NCBI RefSeq assembly: GCF_000003815.2
Contig: NC_049980.1
Location: 31,965,779 to 32,029,778, forward strand
Reading direction: 5' to 3'
Length of the DNA stretch: 64,000 nucleotides
Origin: Branchiostoma floridae
Lineage: Eukaryota; Chordata; Leptocardii; Amphioxiformes; Branchiostomatidae
Position numbers and translations under genes: made by a program. The notes beneath the pieces were generated by a model. The model saw only the letters and a program-made list of their open reading frames with translations, was not told the origin of the DNA and did no database searches. How positions within the stretch are numbered: position 1 is the first letter of the stretch; each line of letters begins with the position of its first letter. Shown in pieces: positions 24,278 to 37,800 of this stretch.

Positions 24278-25430
24278 AGCATTATCTTCTGCCACTCACT
24301 TACTACTTCTGAAAAATAACAAAAAACAAAAGGTTTAGTACATTATGGGACAAAAATAAATGATAAAGACAGTGTGTAGAAATCATACTGCAGGACTTAC
24401 CAATGCCTACTACTACTAGGCAGGACATATGAACATGAAATGAATAACCAGTCTACAATATCAAAACAAAAGATAAAAGAAAACATTTTTTTAAAGAAAA
24501 GCATCAGCCAACATCAGTGAACGTGATTTTAAGATGAAGACTTGTAGCTCTGAGCAATCTGTGTCCAGTATCTGACCTACATCATATTGGACATGTACTT
24601 TGGCCTTGCCTTGCTGACCCGATGACCTCCTTATGTGGACGGACAACCATTCAGACCGCATTACCGTTCATCATTCTCTTAAATAATAGATGATCACAGG
24701 AGCTAGAGTTTGGGACGAGAATGATGCGAAGATTTACCCACTTTCTACTTCTTTTCATTGAAAGGCTCCATATAATTTTGAAATAACTATAATGTGAAAA
24801 ATGATACAGACGAAGATTCAACACACACTTCACCATTATACTTACAGAAAAGCTTCATTATTGTGTCAGATCTTTATATTATAACAGAAGCATATTTCTC
24901 TCGACACAGAATGTACAAAACATTTGGAAAAGATAAGATTTCGGAAAATTTAAAATGAATCTCTTTGGACGTTTTGGTGTCGATACAAGTTGGAAACGTA
25001 GCTAGGTAAAATGGGTAAATGGCCAATGTACCATTTATTTGTACGAAATAGTCCGTACCAGGGACTACCTACCACTTCCTTCTAAAACAAAGGACTCCTT
25101 GTTAAAGTCGCAGGTGTTCAGCTGAGTCACATGAGCACACTCAACAGGACAGCTACGATGAATCAAATCGCCTCAACCAATGATGTCATCGCCTCCCAGT
25201 GAGACTAACATCAGCTGGTCAATTTTCCATCCATTCTAACTCAAAATAAACATGAAGCAAAGCGTTCCTAAAGCACAGTTAGATACACGAAGGCCTGGCA
25301 TACGTACCAAGTTGACGATGGTAGCTTCTAGACCGACCTACAGTTGATAGATTGGCGGATAACTTATGGGAGTTGTTTCGAGATTAGGAAATCCAGCTTG
25401 TGAGTGGCCGCCATCTTGGCTCTAAATATA
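24278..25430 (-). other. UBAP1: UBAP1 5' UTR region with probable intron
   Basis: On the minus strand a good acceptor (TTATTTTTCAG) ends next to 24308, 31 bases before the ATG. A matching donor GTACGT lies at about 25310 after ACTTG. This suggests a non-coding first exon from about 25430 to 25312. The transcript start is not known. Confidence 0.45.
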
Positions 25431-25445
25431 GGATGTGACGTCACT
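25405..25445. promoter_or_regulatory. Divergent UBAP1/MVD promoter: YY1-type site and CRE
   Basis: CCGCCATCTT at 25408-25417 (AAGATGGCGG on the minus strand) is the classic YY1 core found at or just after transcription starts. Perfect CRE palindrome TGACGTCA lies at 25436-25443. The sites lie between two head-to-head genes whose coding starts are 1.7 kb apart. The orientation suits UBAP1 initiation on the minus strand. Factor binding is inference. Confidence 0.55.
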
Positions 25446-25976
25446 ATCATCAATTTCCTCAATTCTTACATTTTTCCTGGGACAACAGCTTTACTAAGGA
25501 CAATAGCTTTCATCTTCTGTATCTAGTCGGCCCTACAGTACCAAATATGACAGTAAACATCCAAACTTCTACACATAACCTTTCACCGCGAAAATTCTGC
25601 TAGTCATATGACACATGAGGGTGAAACCATTGTGAGGGGAACCAAGTTGGCAATTCAGTTAAACTAGATCTAAATAAAGCATAGTTATGATAGTAAATAG
25701 TTATGGAATGTGTAAATTCAACATTATAATTGTATTAAAAATGATATAGATCAGATATCATTTGCGTCTAAGAAAAATATTTGAACATAACGAAATGGGT
25801 AAAAGTTAAATATTAAGGAATGGATTGTTCCGTGTTGTGACCTTTGACACTTTTAGGTTCACGTTAAGAAATTCGTGGCCAGCCGAGCAGCTAGCAAGGT
25901 TCATCCTTTCTTTTTCTGTTCCGAAGCTAGGAAAATCGACAACAAGGACATTAATTGCAGGGACAGAGAAAAAGTG

Positions 25977-28327
25977 ATGGAGAACGGTCGTGCAAATATG
26001 AAACCAGTCACTGGTATATCACAAGGTAAGAAAATGTCGTATGATTTGAGCGTTATGTTGTGAACTGAAGATATCGGTGACAACTTTCTAGCAAACCTTT
26101 TTTTCGCGAGCAAAACGTACGTGTATATAGAACACAAAATGATTCATTATATCACAGTCATAACAACAACATGATATACAATCAAAAGTTGAGGATCAAC
26201 TGATTATAAAATTCATTTTAAAAAGGTGAAACGAAGGAGGCCAGATGTGCGTGCCATCCTGACAAACAGTGGCACCGCTGTGTGCTGGCCCCTGATTGGT
26301 CAATTGAGTGGTCACACCACGGATCTTGCCACAACTTACGTTATAAGTTAGCACATGTACATCACATTGTCATTTAGCACTACTTAGTGCTTTAATACAA
26401 CGCAGATAGGATTGATCACATACTTATTTATTTATCTATTTACTTGCTTGTTTCCCTATCGTTTTGGCAGAACTTAGGTCGTTAGGAAATGGTGAATTAG
26501 TTTTTTTCTAACAGACTTTCAGGTATAACACTTATAGTTACAATATGTGTCATCAAGGTTGAGGAGAGGGACAAAGATTATGCTAATTGCATTTTGTAAT
26601 AAACTTATTTGCACAATTGATGACATATTCTAAGACAATTTTACATTAACCAAACTGTTTATAATAATCAATGTCGTAAGACAAGACTAGATGAATATGG
26701 TATGACCCATTTCAATGGCCTATGGGGATTTCCTTGTAGCTCAATTGGTAGTGGCCTCACATTTGAGCTCCTGGTTCCAATTAGTTTGTCACTGGGACAC
26801 CTGGGAAGGGCATCTCAGTTGGGGCTTCACCTGTTTTTATTTTCAGAAGGCACTGTCCTTTGCTGGAGGAGGTGCCTTGCAAGCACGTTAAATGGGATGG
26901 GCTAGCCACGCATTCCTGTAAAAAAAATCCTCTTACAGAAACAGTAAGTTTCTGACCAATGAGCCACTAGAGCCACTAGGCACTGAAAGGTGAACAACAA
27001 TAGCAGCAAAATTTCAATCTTGTCACTCTATGCAATAAAGCTAATAATATGTGATGATAAGATGTGATTTCATCACACACAAATGTGTGATGAAAAAAAT
27101 ATCACAATCAATCCCCATCAGTGATATCTCTGTTTGTTCTTCGCAGTGACGTGCACGGCTCCTGTGAATATCGCAGTCATCAAGTACTGGGGGAAAAGGG
27201 ACGAACAGCTCGTCCTTCCCATCAACCCCTCCCTCAGCGTCACTCTCTCTCAGGACCAGCTGTGCGCTCGCACGACGGTGGCCGCCAGCGCCGACTTCAA
27301 GCGGGACCGCGTCTGGCTCAACGGGCAGGAGCAGTCCGTGGATGCGCCCAGGCTGCAGAAGTGTCTCGGAGAGATCCGACGGCTAGCACGGAAGCGGAAA
27401 CACAAGGATGAGCGGGCAGGCGACTTGCTCGGGTCCTGTGTCCACGTCTGCTCGGAGAACAACTTCCCGACCGCGGCGGGGCTGGCCTCGTCAGCGGCGG
27501 GTTACGCCTGCCTGGTGCAGTCCCTCGCCAAGCTTTTCCACATAGACGGGGACGTGTCGCACATCGCCAGGCAGGGTTCGGGCAGCGCCTGCCGCAGCAT
27601 GTACGGCGGGTTCGTGGAGTGGACCATGGGAAGGCTGGAGGACGGGGCGGACAGCGTGGCGAAACAGGTCGCCCCCGCCGAGCACTGGCCGGAGCTGCGG
27701 GTGCTGGTGGCCGTGGTGAACGCCGGGAAGAAGGCCGTGGGCAGCACCGAGGGGATGCAGACGACCGTTAAGACGAGCGCCCTGGTGAAGTACCGGGCGG
27801 AGCACGTGGTGCCGTCGCGGCAAGAGGACATGAGGCAGGCCATCCTGGAGAGAGACTTCCAGACGTTCGGGGAGATCACCATGAAGGACAGCAACCAGTT
27901 CCACGCCACCTGTCTGGACACCTACCCGCCCATATTCTACCTCAACGAGACGTCCAAGCACATCATTCACCTCGTGCACAGGTACAACCGGCACCACGGG
28001 AAAATCAAGGCCGCGTACACGTTCGACGCCGGGCCCAACGCCGTGCTCTACCTCCTCCAGGATGACGTGCCGGAGGTGTTGGCTCTACTTCGCCACTTCT
28101 TCCCTCCTAGTTCCACAAACAACTCTGAACGCGAGTTTGTCCAAGGCCTGCCGGATGCGAACAGGAAGGATTTGCCGGCAGAATTGCTGAACTCGGTTGG
28201 TTTAGAGCCTTCTCCAGGCTCGGTACAGTACATCATCCACACCAGGGCAGGACAGGGTCCGCAAGTACTGACAGATCCACAACAAGCCCTGCTAGATGAG
28301 AAAGGATGGCCGAAGAAACAAAACTGA
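25977..28327 (+). CDS. MVD: Mevalonate diphosphate decarboxylase
   Basis: Last step of the mevalonate pathway: ATP-dependent decarboxylation of mevalonate 5-diphosphate to isopentenyl diphosphate, feeding sterol, dolichol and ubiquinone synthesis; GHMP kinase fold. Two exons: 25977-26025 (ATG, first in frame after a stop at 25854) and 27147-28327 (TGA), joining in phase 1. Product is 409 residues, close to the 400 of human MVD. Seen: [18 protein letters not shown] at the start, ATP-binding [14 protein letters not shown] (about 124), [15 protein letters not shown] (about 162), [14 protein letters not shown], and [12 protein letters not shown] with the catalytic Asp near residue 310. All key residues are present. 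The second exon is very GC-rich in its first 900 bases. Vertebrate MVD has many exons, so this gene has lost introns or comes from a processed copy. Confidence 0.96.
26730..26935 (+). mobile_element. tRNA-derived SINE-like element in the MVD intron
   Basis: A-box-like TAGCTCAATTGGTAGTGG (26736-26753), B-box-like GGTTCCAATTA (26773-26783), a body with AAGCACGTTAAATGGG, and an A-run near 26920. The order matches a tRNA-head SINE, though the B-box is degenerate. Confidence 0.5.
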
Positions 28328-28436
28328 TCTGTTTTTCACCATTCTCGTCAAGCCTGCTGCCTGTGTATATGTCAAGTGATGTATAGCATACCGGACTAAC
28401 ATACCACCATCCTTTTCTCCTTAGTGCTGGCCAGCT

Positions 28437-28536
28437 GTCAACAACCAATCACATGGCTTCCTACAGTCATGAGGCAACGTAGAGGCTGGTAACTTTTCCT
28501 CCAACCACTGGAGAGAGAGTATCTGATTGGCTGACG
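28437..28536 (-). mobile_element. MITE family K (CCAAT-box hairpin), copy 1
   Basis: Contains ACAACCAATCACATGGC and ends CTGATTGGCTGA. Its reverse complement matches 41551-41642 along most of its length. It carries several CCAAT/ATTGG motifs. It sits just 3' of MVD. Confidence 0.6.
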
Positions 28537-29550
28537 ACTGGCCATGGCTCATGTAGCGAGAACGAATTGAAAACCGATATACCAGGGTCATTGCTTGACA
28601 TGGACAAATGGTGGGCCTGGCATGAGAGGATATTTTTCATACGTACAAAGCTAGAACATTCAGAAAATCATACATGATATGTCTCTCTACTATTTCTAAT
28701 TACTAGTAATTATTTGTAGGTTTTTCAAACAAAATGTTTTGTATACCACTGATCAGTATGTCTGAAAAGCTAGATTTTTATCTGCAACAGTGCAAAAAAG
28801 ATCTACACATTGATGATCAATTTAGAGGTGAAAGTAATCAGTGTCATTGTAGAGACTTGTCCAAATGATCAACTCTCCTCCAATTCGCTTGTTATTTTCT
28901 TGGACCGGTAAGCCTCAAAACATGTGAACACCTGCCACCGGTATTGTCTGTTTATTTTCTGTTCAGTGGAAAATCTGGTCCACCGATATTTTTCAGTCTA
29001 ACAAGAAAAAAAACGGTTTTGTACCAGTACGGTGTAACGTTACCCACCCCTAGTTACAACTGTAAATACCAGACATCTGTGCAACATAAGTCCAATCATC
29101 ATTTGACATCCCTTCATTCCCATTGAAGGGATGTCAATTGTGCAAATCAGGACATGATTGCTACAACCATTGAGAAAATGCTACAATACCTTAATGGTAA
29201 ACAATGGAAGCTTCGTAATTGTGACACGTGTAGGTTAGATAAACTAGTGTAGGTAAACGTGTAGGTAAACTGTAAAGGTGAATACATGAGTCAATTGTGC
29301 AGTACTGGGGTAAGAACACTTTGTTAGAGCTGGAAATATGTTTATAGGAAAAATGGAAAACATCTACCAAAAATTACAATGGGACTTTGTGTATACATCT
29401 ACAAGTACAAGTAGTCCTTTAATATCACAGAAGTCGCATTATTTTTGGTATTGACAAATAAACCTCTAATGTATTAAGCTTTCCCCAGTTTTATTTATTG
29501 ACGCAGTACTTGTCCTTAACGCTTCTGAGATTTGAAGTCTTTAGAACCTT
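28537..29550. other. Intergenic, MVD 3' flank
   Basis: No gene is recognised. A degenerate fragment of the hAT-like family (ACCGGTAAGCC... to TACCCACCCCTAG) lies at about 28900-29060, and a small hairpin (ATTTGACATCCCTTCATT / GAAGGGATGTCAAT) at about 29100-29139. AATAAA near 29457 is the closest clear poly(A) signal after MVD. Confidence 0.4.
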
Positions 29551-29559
29551 AGTAATTGT

Positions 29560-29745
29560 AATAAGTATAAACACACACTACGTGTATGTCAATGCAACCC
29601 CCAATAGTGTGAGAACACAGAAAGCATTCGTCCAAAGAGCCATCCGACTGTGGAATTCTCTTCCACCTGACACACGTAATGCAGCTTCTCTGTCTTCATT
29701 CATGGCATGGATCTCCCTTGGGGACCCGTTCTCTGTATAACACCA
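29560..29745 (+). mobile_element. LINE ORF2 C-terminal fragment (plus strand)
   Basis: Encodes VRTQKAFVQRAIRLWNSLPP, then DTRNAASLSSF, ending WISLGDPFSV and a stop. This RAxxLWNSLPxxTR signature is the standard end of CR1/Jockey-type retrotransposon proteins. It is 5'-truncated and forms an inverted pair with 30240-30720. Confidence 0.7.
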
Positions 29746-30239
29746 ACAGTGTCAGTATTTACCATGTCATGTGTTATAGCGTGTACATACTTTGTAATAT
29801 ACTATGTGAACTTTTGTTGTATTATAGTACCTAAGTAATGTTAGCAATTGCTCTATGTAATAACATTGTATTTCTCTCCCTAGGTTCGCCCTTAACAATA
29901 GCCAAAAGTAACTAGTGTAGTTGGGTAACCTTGGATGATAGTACAGCCAAACGAATAAGTAATGACCCATTTATCATCATGTCATATGATACAAACATTA
30001 CTCTCATGGTGCCTCCTGGGAATGCACGAGTTGGTAAAGGAATATTACAGCCGTATTTATCCGTTCGGCTGACATTACAACTAGCCGTGGGCTATCACAA
30101 AGGGCTGGCCTTGGGAGAGAATACAAATACATCAAATAACATATTTATCATGTAATAGTGCATAAAATCTACGCAAAGTATAATAACAGATATATATACA
30201 TACTGTTATTGACTGTTGACCTAAACATTTCATGGCGTC

Positions 30240-30720
30240 TTAAGTATACCTCTATTAGTTTTTACACAGAAAACGGGTCCCCAAGCGAGATCCAGACTTT
30301 TGTTTTGAATACAGAGAAGAATCTACGTGCGTTGGGTGGACGTGAGTGCCACAGTTGTATGGCTCTGTGGAAGAAAGGCTTTCTGTGTTCTGATACTTTT
30401 GGGGGTTTGAATTAACGGATTATTAGCATTTCTGAGACAATACCCTGATTCAATGGCAATTGTCCTGGTCGTTCTGAATGCTACGTAGCTGGTGTGGGCA
30501 ATGTTCGTTCAGCAGTTTGAAAAGAGCAGTCAGTGTGTGAAACTTACGGTGGAAGCTGAGCGATGGAAGACCCAACTGGATGTAGATTGTACGGTAGGGA
30601 TAAGGAAGTTCAGGGTGCCCGCCTTTCATTCTACCCACCCGATACTGAACGGATTCAACCAGTTTCTCGTCCCGTTTAGTGAGGCCAGACCAAACGATAT
30701 CTGCGTACACAGGTATGGTG
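30240..30720 (-). mobile_element. LINE ORF2 C-terminal fragment (minus strand)
   Basis: The minus strand from about 30710 encodes YADIVWSGLTKRDEKLVESV and LGLPSLSFHRKFH, then after a frameshift a segment with HRKPFFHRAIQLWHS ending WISLGDPFSV. It is the same family as 29560-29745, in opposite orientation. The frame is broken, so the copy is dead. Confidence 0.65.
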
Positions 30721-31742
30721 AGGCGTTTAATATGCAGCTGTAGTATAAACGGTGTTGTTGTGCGTACATTAGGTTTCGTGACATGTTACCCAAACTGGAT
30801 GACGCAGTTGTCATTGTAACGGGATGTTACCTCAATAAAAATAGAGATATTGTGTTTGTGTGTCTGTGTTTCCAGATATTTGCGGTCAGCATAGCTTTAG
30901 AACTTTTGGATGAATTGTAATAACATTTGGTATGTGGATAGGAGTTTGGAAGACTTCAGGATTTTGCATCTTTCGCCCTGGACATATAACGTTAGATTTA
31001 GATTTTTGTGTACGTTCACTACTATGCATAGAGTATGCAAATATACACAATATCAAGGTTCAAGGATGACATGTAGACATGGAATTCTGTCAAATGGAAT
31101 TTAAAACATACAATACGATATGTAATTTTTTCTTAAAAGAACGTCATTTAGAATATATTATGTTAATTAGACCCTTATTTGCACATTCAATTAGACATGA
31201 TAAGAATCATCTTGTGTCGAGTCGAGATGGCTGCCCATGTGTCCCTGTCGCTAATGGAGGTATGACGTCTTCGAACTGACGGATTATCCTCATGGGAACA
31301 TTACACAGGTGCATAGGCATTAAAATATATATCACATTCCAATGAGCACTACTTATGCTATCGTCGTCCTGTCTTTATCCATAACTTAAACTTTTCTCCA
31401 CATAGGCGAAACTGGAACTTTTTGCGTTTTCGTCGGGTGTATTGTTTGAATTGACAGGAGAAAATCGACGAGAAGAATTTTTTTTTTATACAGAAATCAT
31501 CATGAAGTTCGTCTAGGGCGTGGAACTGTATGCATCATCGAACATCATCGGGTCATTATACGTTTGTACATCGTCAACATTTCTCACTACCCATATCTCA
31601 CGGCTCACGCAATAGCTGAGGTGGGTCCTCCTTATCCACCTGAGTGTGTTTTTCATCAATTTCCCAATCCATAAAGTTTCTACCTTGACACGGAGTGTGT
31701 TTCAGTCGGACAGACGACACATACAGGAAAACATCTTCCACG

Positions 31743-31833
31743 ATGTGGCGGTTTTCCCGAACCGTTGGCATCTTGGTTCTGTTGGTCTGTTTCGGACATC
31801 CTTCTGAAGGGCGGACGTTACTTCCCTCTACCA
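31743..31833 (+). CDS. Polycystin-1-like exon 1: signal peptide
   Basis: ATG at 31743, then MWRFSRTVGILVLLVCFGHP: a short basic n-region, a hydrophobic core and a likely cleavage site near SEG. It ends in phase 1 at ACC A|GTGAGT. It is the only plausible secretory start upstream of the ectodomain exons. Confidence 0.65.
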
Positions 31834-34800
31834 GTGAGTAGTCTCTAACGGAAATTAAACAGCAATATGTGGATGCTAGTGGTGTGTTAGGGTGTAAGTT
31901 GTGAGTTTCAAGTCAATTCAGTTGAAGAGTTCTGCCTGTCTTTGAAGTTAATATCAAAATGAACGGATAAAAGTACAGACTGCGATTTTGATCTCCACAA
32001 ACAGAATCACCGACTCTACCAGATTGGAATTTCTGACCCTGACACACATAAAGCCACAATTTTCATTTGTTGTATCTTCAATGTATGTGTTGCAATATGT
32101 GTCTTGATGTACGGTGGAATTGGCCAAACGAGTTTTGCGTTTCATGCGTAGTTTTACGCGCTGAAAACTAAAGGCTGACAGTGTTTAAAAGATGTGCATG
32201 TGTTTGTTCCATCACGTCTTCTCCTCTGTCCTGTTGTCAATGATTGCCAGATCAAATATGCCACGAATACGAGTTTATAAAAAATCTCTTAATATTCCAT
32301 TGCCACGCCTTTATTTTATATTGACATATTATAGTTTAGCGTTATTTTCTTTTTCTAGTCTGCCTAATGCAACCAATGTAAGAAGTGTTCCTTTTCGTTG
32401 ACACCATGTTTCTAAATATCAAATTCGGGAGAGTATCTATACAGTATGTTTTTTGTGTGTTTAGACACCATATTCAAAATTCAACCATCTAAGTCTTAAT
32501 GTCACACAATAACAGAGGGCGTCACCCCATGTTCCTTTGTGTTTGCCCAGTGCTTTTTGGCAATTCTGGCAAAGCTCAATCTATCATCGTCTGGCACACA
32601 AAGCGTGTTTTTTTTTGTGGAGAAACATCATCACCATTTATTCAAACCTTATTGTCAAATCGGGCATTGAAAAACATACGCTAGTCAGTCTATGAGTCGA
32701 ATTTTAATGTAAGTTCATCTGTGACGGTAATTAACATTATGTTGCAAATTTAAACATTATATCCGTACACAAAATAAAGCGCTTACCAACAAGATTTCGA
32801 TCAGTCCTCTGATCCTTATCAAGTTGAAATGGCTCAAAGCTCTTTATTTTGTGTACGGATATAAAGTTTAGAATTGCAACATGATCTGAGCCGAATAAGA
32901 CTTAGCTTGTATTACCTGTTGTCTCCAGTTGGGAACCTTGTACTTTAAACACTGCAATGTTAGACTTTTATTGCTTCCTGGACCTGGAAGGTTTTTTTGT
33001 TTTAGACCAAAACAAAATTACGTCGACTTTTGTATTGTGTACATTCTGTCTGTCACACAGAGGGACAGGAGTGGATGTGAATTTGCACCTTAAAATTATT
33101 TTCTTCGCTTGGCTGATTTAATTTTGGAATACTCATCTTCTGCACTTGAATAATGTATGTTGGGATGGCCCATTTTTGCACAGTGATTCTTTCGAAAATA
33201 ATATAATGACCAAATAGATCTTACCAGGTCCTTTATATTCTATTCCAATGATATAAGATGTTTGTTTGTTTGTTTGTTTGTTTGAACCTTTATTTAGTCA
33301 TGAGAAGCTCAAATTGGCCTGCAAGCCGCTTTTCATTGAGGTCAAGAGGGAGGTCAGGATCAGATCAGATATAATACAGATACAGATTACATTGAGTACT
33401 ATTAGATTTATCAACCTATATCATTACACATACATGGTACAAAACATATAGTGGTGCAGATGGCTCAGTGTTCATAGTCCGTGTCCGTTCGTTTGTGATG
33501 TCTTACTAGATATACATTTACAATGACTAATGCGTACTAGCATGTACTGGTTCAATTTCATCTCGCTTTTTAAGACAGCTGTATGTGTACGGAAATCAAA
33601 TAGTCTTAATAGCAGTCCCCTGTATGCGTCCTTCCAGACCCTACTCAAGGCTACATTCGGAGAAAAGACCACGCCTGTCCCGGCGGGCTGTTCAACATTA
33701 GTTCCCATGGGAACACGAACCTGGCGACTTGTGCGCACCTTTGCACGGCGTCGGGATCGTGCGGGGCGTTTGTGCACGTGCCAGGCGACTCCGCCAGCTC
33801 ATGCACACTCAAACAAGCATGTCCGACACCCGCCAACTTAACCGGGGCGGACCTGTACTTCAAGAGGCGTGAGTTTCACGGCGTTTGCTTTCTTGTGTAA
33901 AACACGTGTAATGCAATGAATCCGTACAAATTGCGTTTCTTTTCTTTACCATGCATTATTTATGTCTCATTCTCTTACTGGCATTTTGCGGTTCTCATGC
34001 TACTGATATTGATAACGATGTATACAGTTTTGACGTTGATAACGATACATTTCTCTTCTACAATTGATAATACATTCATTTGATACTGATGATCAACTGT
34101 TATCATGCTACTGATAACAATCCATTGTTCCGACATCTTTTCAATCTAAGAATCTAAGATAACTGAGAGTTCTGCTATTTTTAAGCTCATCCCTGGCCGT
34201 ATAGCGACGACGAAGGTAAAGGTGATTCTTTTATCTTCCGTTTCTTGAGATCAGAATCTACATAGGCATTGTTAAGTTTTTAGGTTCGTCGGACAGTCCA
34301 TTTAGTTTTATTAAATGATGCATCACTAGTACTACTTGTAGTAGGTGTGTATTCTAGAAGAGGCTGAATACTTTAATATATTTACATACAATGATGCCTC
34401 TACGTTATGAAGCGAACAGTTTAAACGCCAAATAGCAGTTACGCAAGCCACTGGGTGTGGTTTTGGACCTTTTCCAAAATCATATCCAGTTGCTTGAGTA
34501 GCTACTATTTGGCGTATCTTATTACCTGGCTGTCTAACCTTCATTGAAGTGTATAAAAACTGTAAGAATGAAGTGAAGTTGTTTTGGCATAATGTTCTTC
34601 GTCTTTTTATTGACAGTGTGCAATGCCACCGCCCCTCTTTCATGGAACCACACAGAATCTGTAGAGTCTGTGTTCACGTGAGTAGGCCGCTATTCTAAAG
34701 TAATCTCCAAGCAGACTCACCGGTGGCATGGCAGTATCAAAAGAGCCAAACAGTATCCGGATCCAGTTAACGTTGTCACATTGGTAAACATGCTTGGAGA

Positions 34801-37800
34801 TTATAGTGGACAATACAGCGAAAAAGTGGCTTAGAACCTTATAAATGTTACTTTACGGTAGTGTGACCAGTCGATCGAAAGCAATTGACAGCGTGTTTGA
34901 GTTGAAGTGAACAACAGTGTGACCTAGAACCCATGTTTAAATGTATGAGACATAATCTTTGTAGCTGGATGCCCGCTATGTTGATTGAAATTGTGCTTGA
35001 TTTTAGCAGTAAATATGACATCAATAGTTTTAGTTTATTATGATTGTGACGGTATATTGACCTTGAAAATGTGACCTTGACAAATACCACCTGTTTCACT
35101 AGGGGGGTTGACATCATCTTTATTGACATATAAACGCAACACATTTAAAATCAACATACAAGATGAGTTTAAAAGACGAAGAAACCTAGGCCGACCCCTT
35201 AATCAGAATAATACCAATTCTGGAGGGCGCAAGGTAAAACATCAGGTGTGCATCCGACTTTTTGATACATATAGCATTGCACAACGTTACATAGCAATCT
35301 TAGAGTGTATTGCACTGTAGCTTTTACAAGAATATTGCACTTAGACAAGATATATTGCACTTAAACAGGATATATTGCACTTAAACAAGATATATTGCAC
35401 TTAAACAAGTTAAAAGTCATCTGCTAGAGAATAACCCAGATGGGGACTGCCCAATGCTAAGAAATACTTCATTACTGAATATGTGTATAGGGTTGTACTA
35501 TATCTGTTTGATAAAGAAAGATCTTTTATTAAGCATTAAATTTGGAATTTTTAAAAGTCAGTTTGAATAATTTAAAACAATTTAAAAAAATTCTAAGTAT
35601 TTCTAAATAATTTTATAATTTTCTTAAATAATTTAGATAGGTTTAAACAGTTTTGAATTATTTCAATTTTTTTCAAACAGTCTTAAATAATTTTAAATAG
35701 ATTCAAATAATTTTAAATAATTCTAAATTGCTTTAAATTATCTTGAATTAATTTCAATTATTTTCAATTATTTCATTCTAAATTTTGAATTTGAATAAAT
35801 TTTGAATTCAATTTCTTTTCATATTTTCGCTTTTTAACTTTCGGCTTTAAGTTTTCAATTTTTAATCTTTAATCCCAAAAACATATTGTCGTTTTCTTCA
35901 GCATCGTCTGTCCTCCCGGCTGTGCGTCTGTCGCAACACCAATCTATGGTGACGGGATGTACAGTGCGGTAAGTACATGACTTCCAACTTATAATTAGTT
36001 TTCCATAGCAATTTATCTATATTAGGTCGTACCTCGACCGCAGTAACGTTCGATACGGATTTTCTGGACCTGGATGATAGTTGGGGTCAACCTTCTTGTG
36101 TTATCTATGGTGGCTTCTACCGTTGTGACGCGGGCTTTATAGAATCATTCCAGGTGCCCATGATTGAACCCATTCATGTTGAATGCATTCTTGTGGTCCT
36201 GTCCATGGTGATGAACCTGTTGTTGTAGTAACGCCTCCTTCCACTAGGTGATGTGACTGTTATACGACCACAGATTTGACAGATGAAGAGTCATTTTTGA
36301 TGTTATGTGTGTTTTGTTGTCTTTTAAATCACACGTTTACATCGAGCATCATACTTTACCAATGAAATTATGGCTCCCATAAATCCAATCCTGGCGGCTG
36401 TGATGGTGTAATGATGGAATTGGCCTATACAGTGTGGGGAAATACTTGAGATATGAAATAAAGATAAATGAGGGATTGTTTATCATGGCTTCACCATGCA
36501 TGTGTTCAATAGGACAGATAATCTACTAATGCTGTCATGTTCGAAGTGTTCAGCTATTTCTCTCTCACACGCTTCAGACCTCGCCCGTGTGTAAAGCGGC
36601 TGTTCATCACGGCTGGATCAGAGACGAGCTGGGAGGAGCCGTGACCGTCAGGAAGTACCCCGCTAACCTGGACGAAGACCCTCCCACCAGCACTCGCAAT
36701 GGGGTCACGGCACTGTGGTGAGTTAACACACACAAAGTACTTGACGTTAGAAAAGTATTTTAACCCTTACGCTGCCAGCGCCCACAGCATGCTTTCAGTG
36801 TCAGGGTTTGGCCACTGACCTCCGAACCGAAACCCGCGAACAAGACTGACGATCCTAACGTCCTGGTTCCCGCGCTACACGCGAGCATTACTATCTTCCT
36901 TTGGGTGGGGGTGGGGGGGGGGGGGGGTAGGGGGCATGAATATGGTTCTGGATTTGCATCTTAAGGCCCCAATTATGCTATCAATTATAAAAATACAGAC
37001 ATAGACGTGTGTGTGTGTTTGTGTGTGTGTATGCCTCATCTTGCCATTATCGTGACCAACGGACAGTTTAAGTAGCCTATGCATGCAACCTACTACATAA
37101 ATTGTCTAAGCAATTACTACCTTGTTAAAATAGAAATAACCTGACAATGTTTTACTTGGTTTACGAAGGTACCAAGGACTCAATGAGACATCTTATCATT
37201 TTGTGCACGGTATGTTCCAAACTACTATTCTCCTTTGAGTATTTCTCATACACTTGTTGTGCGTTGATAAACTGGTTTTTAAGTTTAGTTCTGAAAACTT
37301 TTACCGAGCACTAGTTTTGATCAGGATATATACTACGGCGTAATGTAGTGTAAGTGTAAGGATGCTGTAGTCGACAGTGGCCCTACATCAGCTTAGAAAT
37401 TGCCGGCAAAATCACCACTGTTATGCCAGTGACGAAGGGAATTTCTCAACGAACATTTATGTACCTATTTATCTTATTTTTGCCTTTTTAGTTAAGTATT
37501 ATGAGACATATACTATAATTTCAAGCTTTTTGTTCAAACAGTGGTATTAAAAGAAACTTTAAACTTAAGTTTTTTTCGTTGTTCTTTCCTTGAAACAATA
37601 TAGCTGCTTATCGGAGATTTAACTACGCAGATTTGATTGCTATATGGCAGATTTTGCTAGTGAAGATGCCGGTTGGAGTCTACGTCAATCCATTAGGATG
37701 CTAGTACTATAACGTTAGTAGTAGTGATGTGCGAGACTTCTCTCCGCTGACTGAGGACTGCAGGGTATGGAAAAATATAAAGGACTGTTTTAATGTGACT

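Noticed and set aside
27491-27997. Open frames of 140-170 codons on the minus strand inside MVD
   Set aside because: Shadow frames of a GC-rich coding exon; the plus-strand MVD match is decisive.
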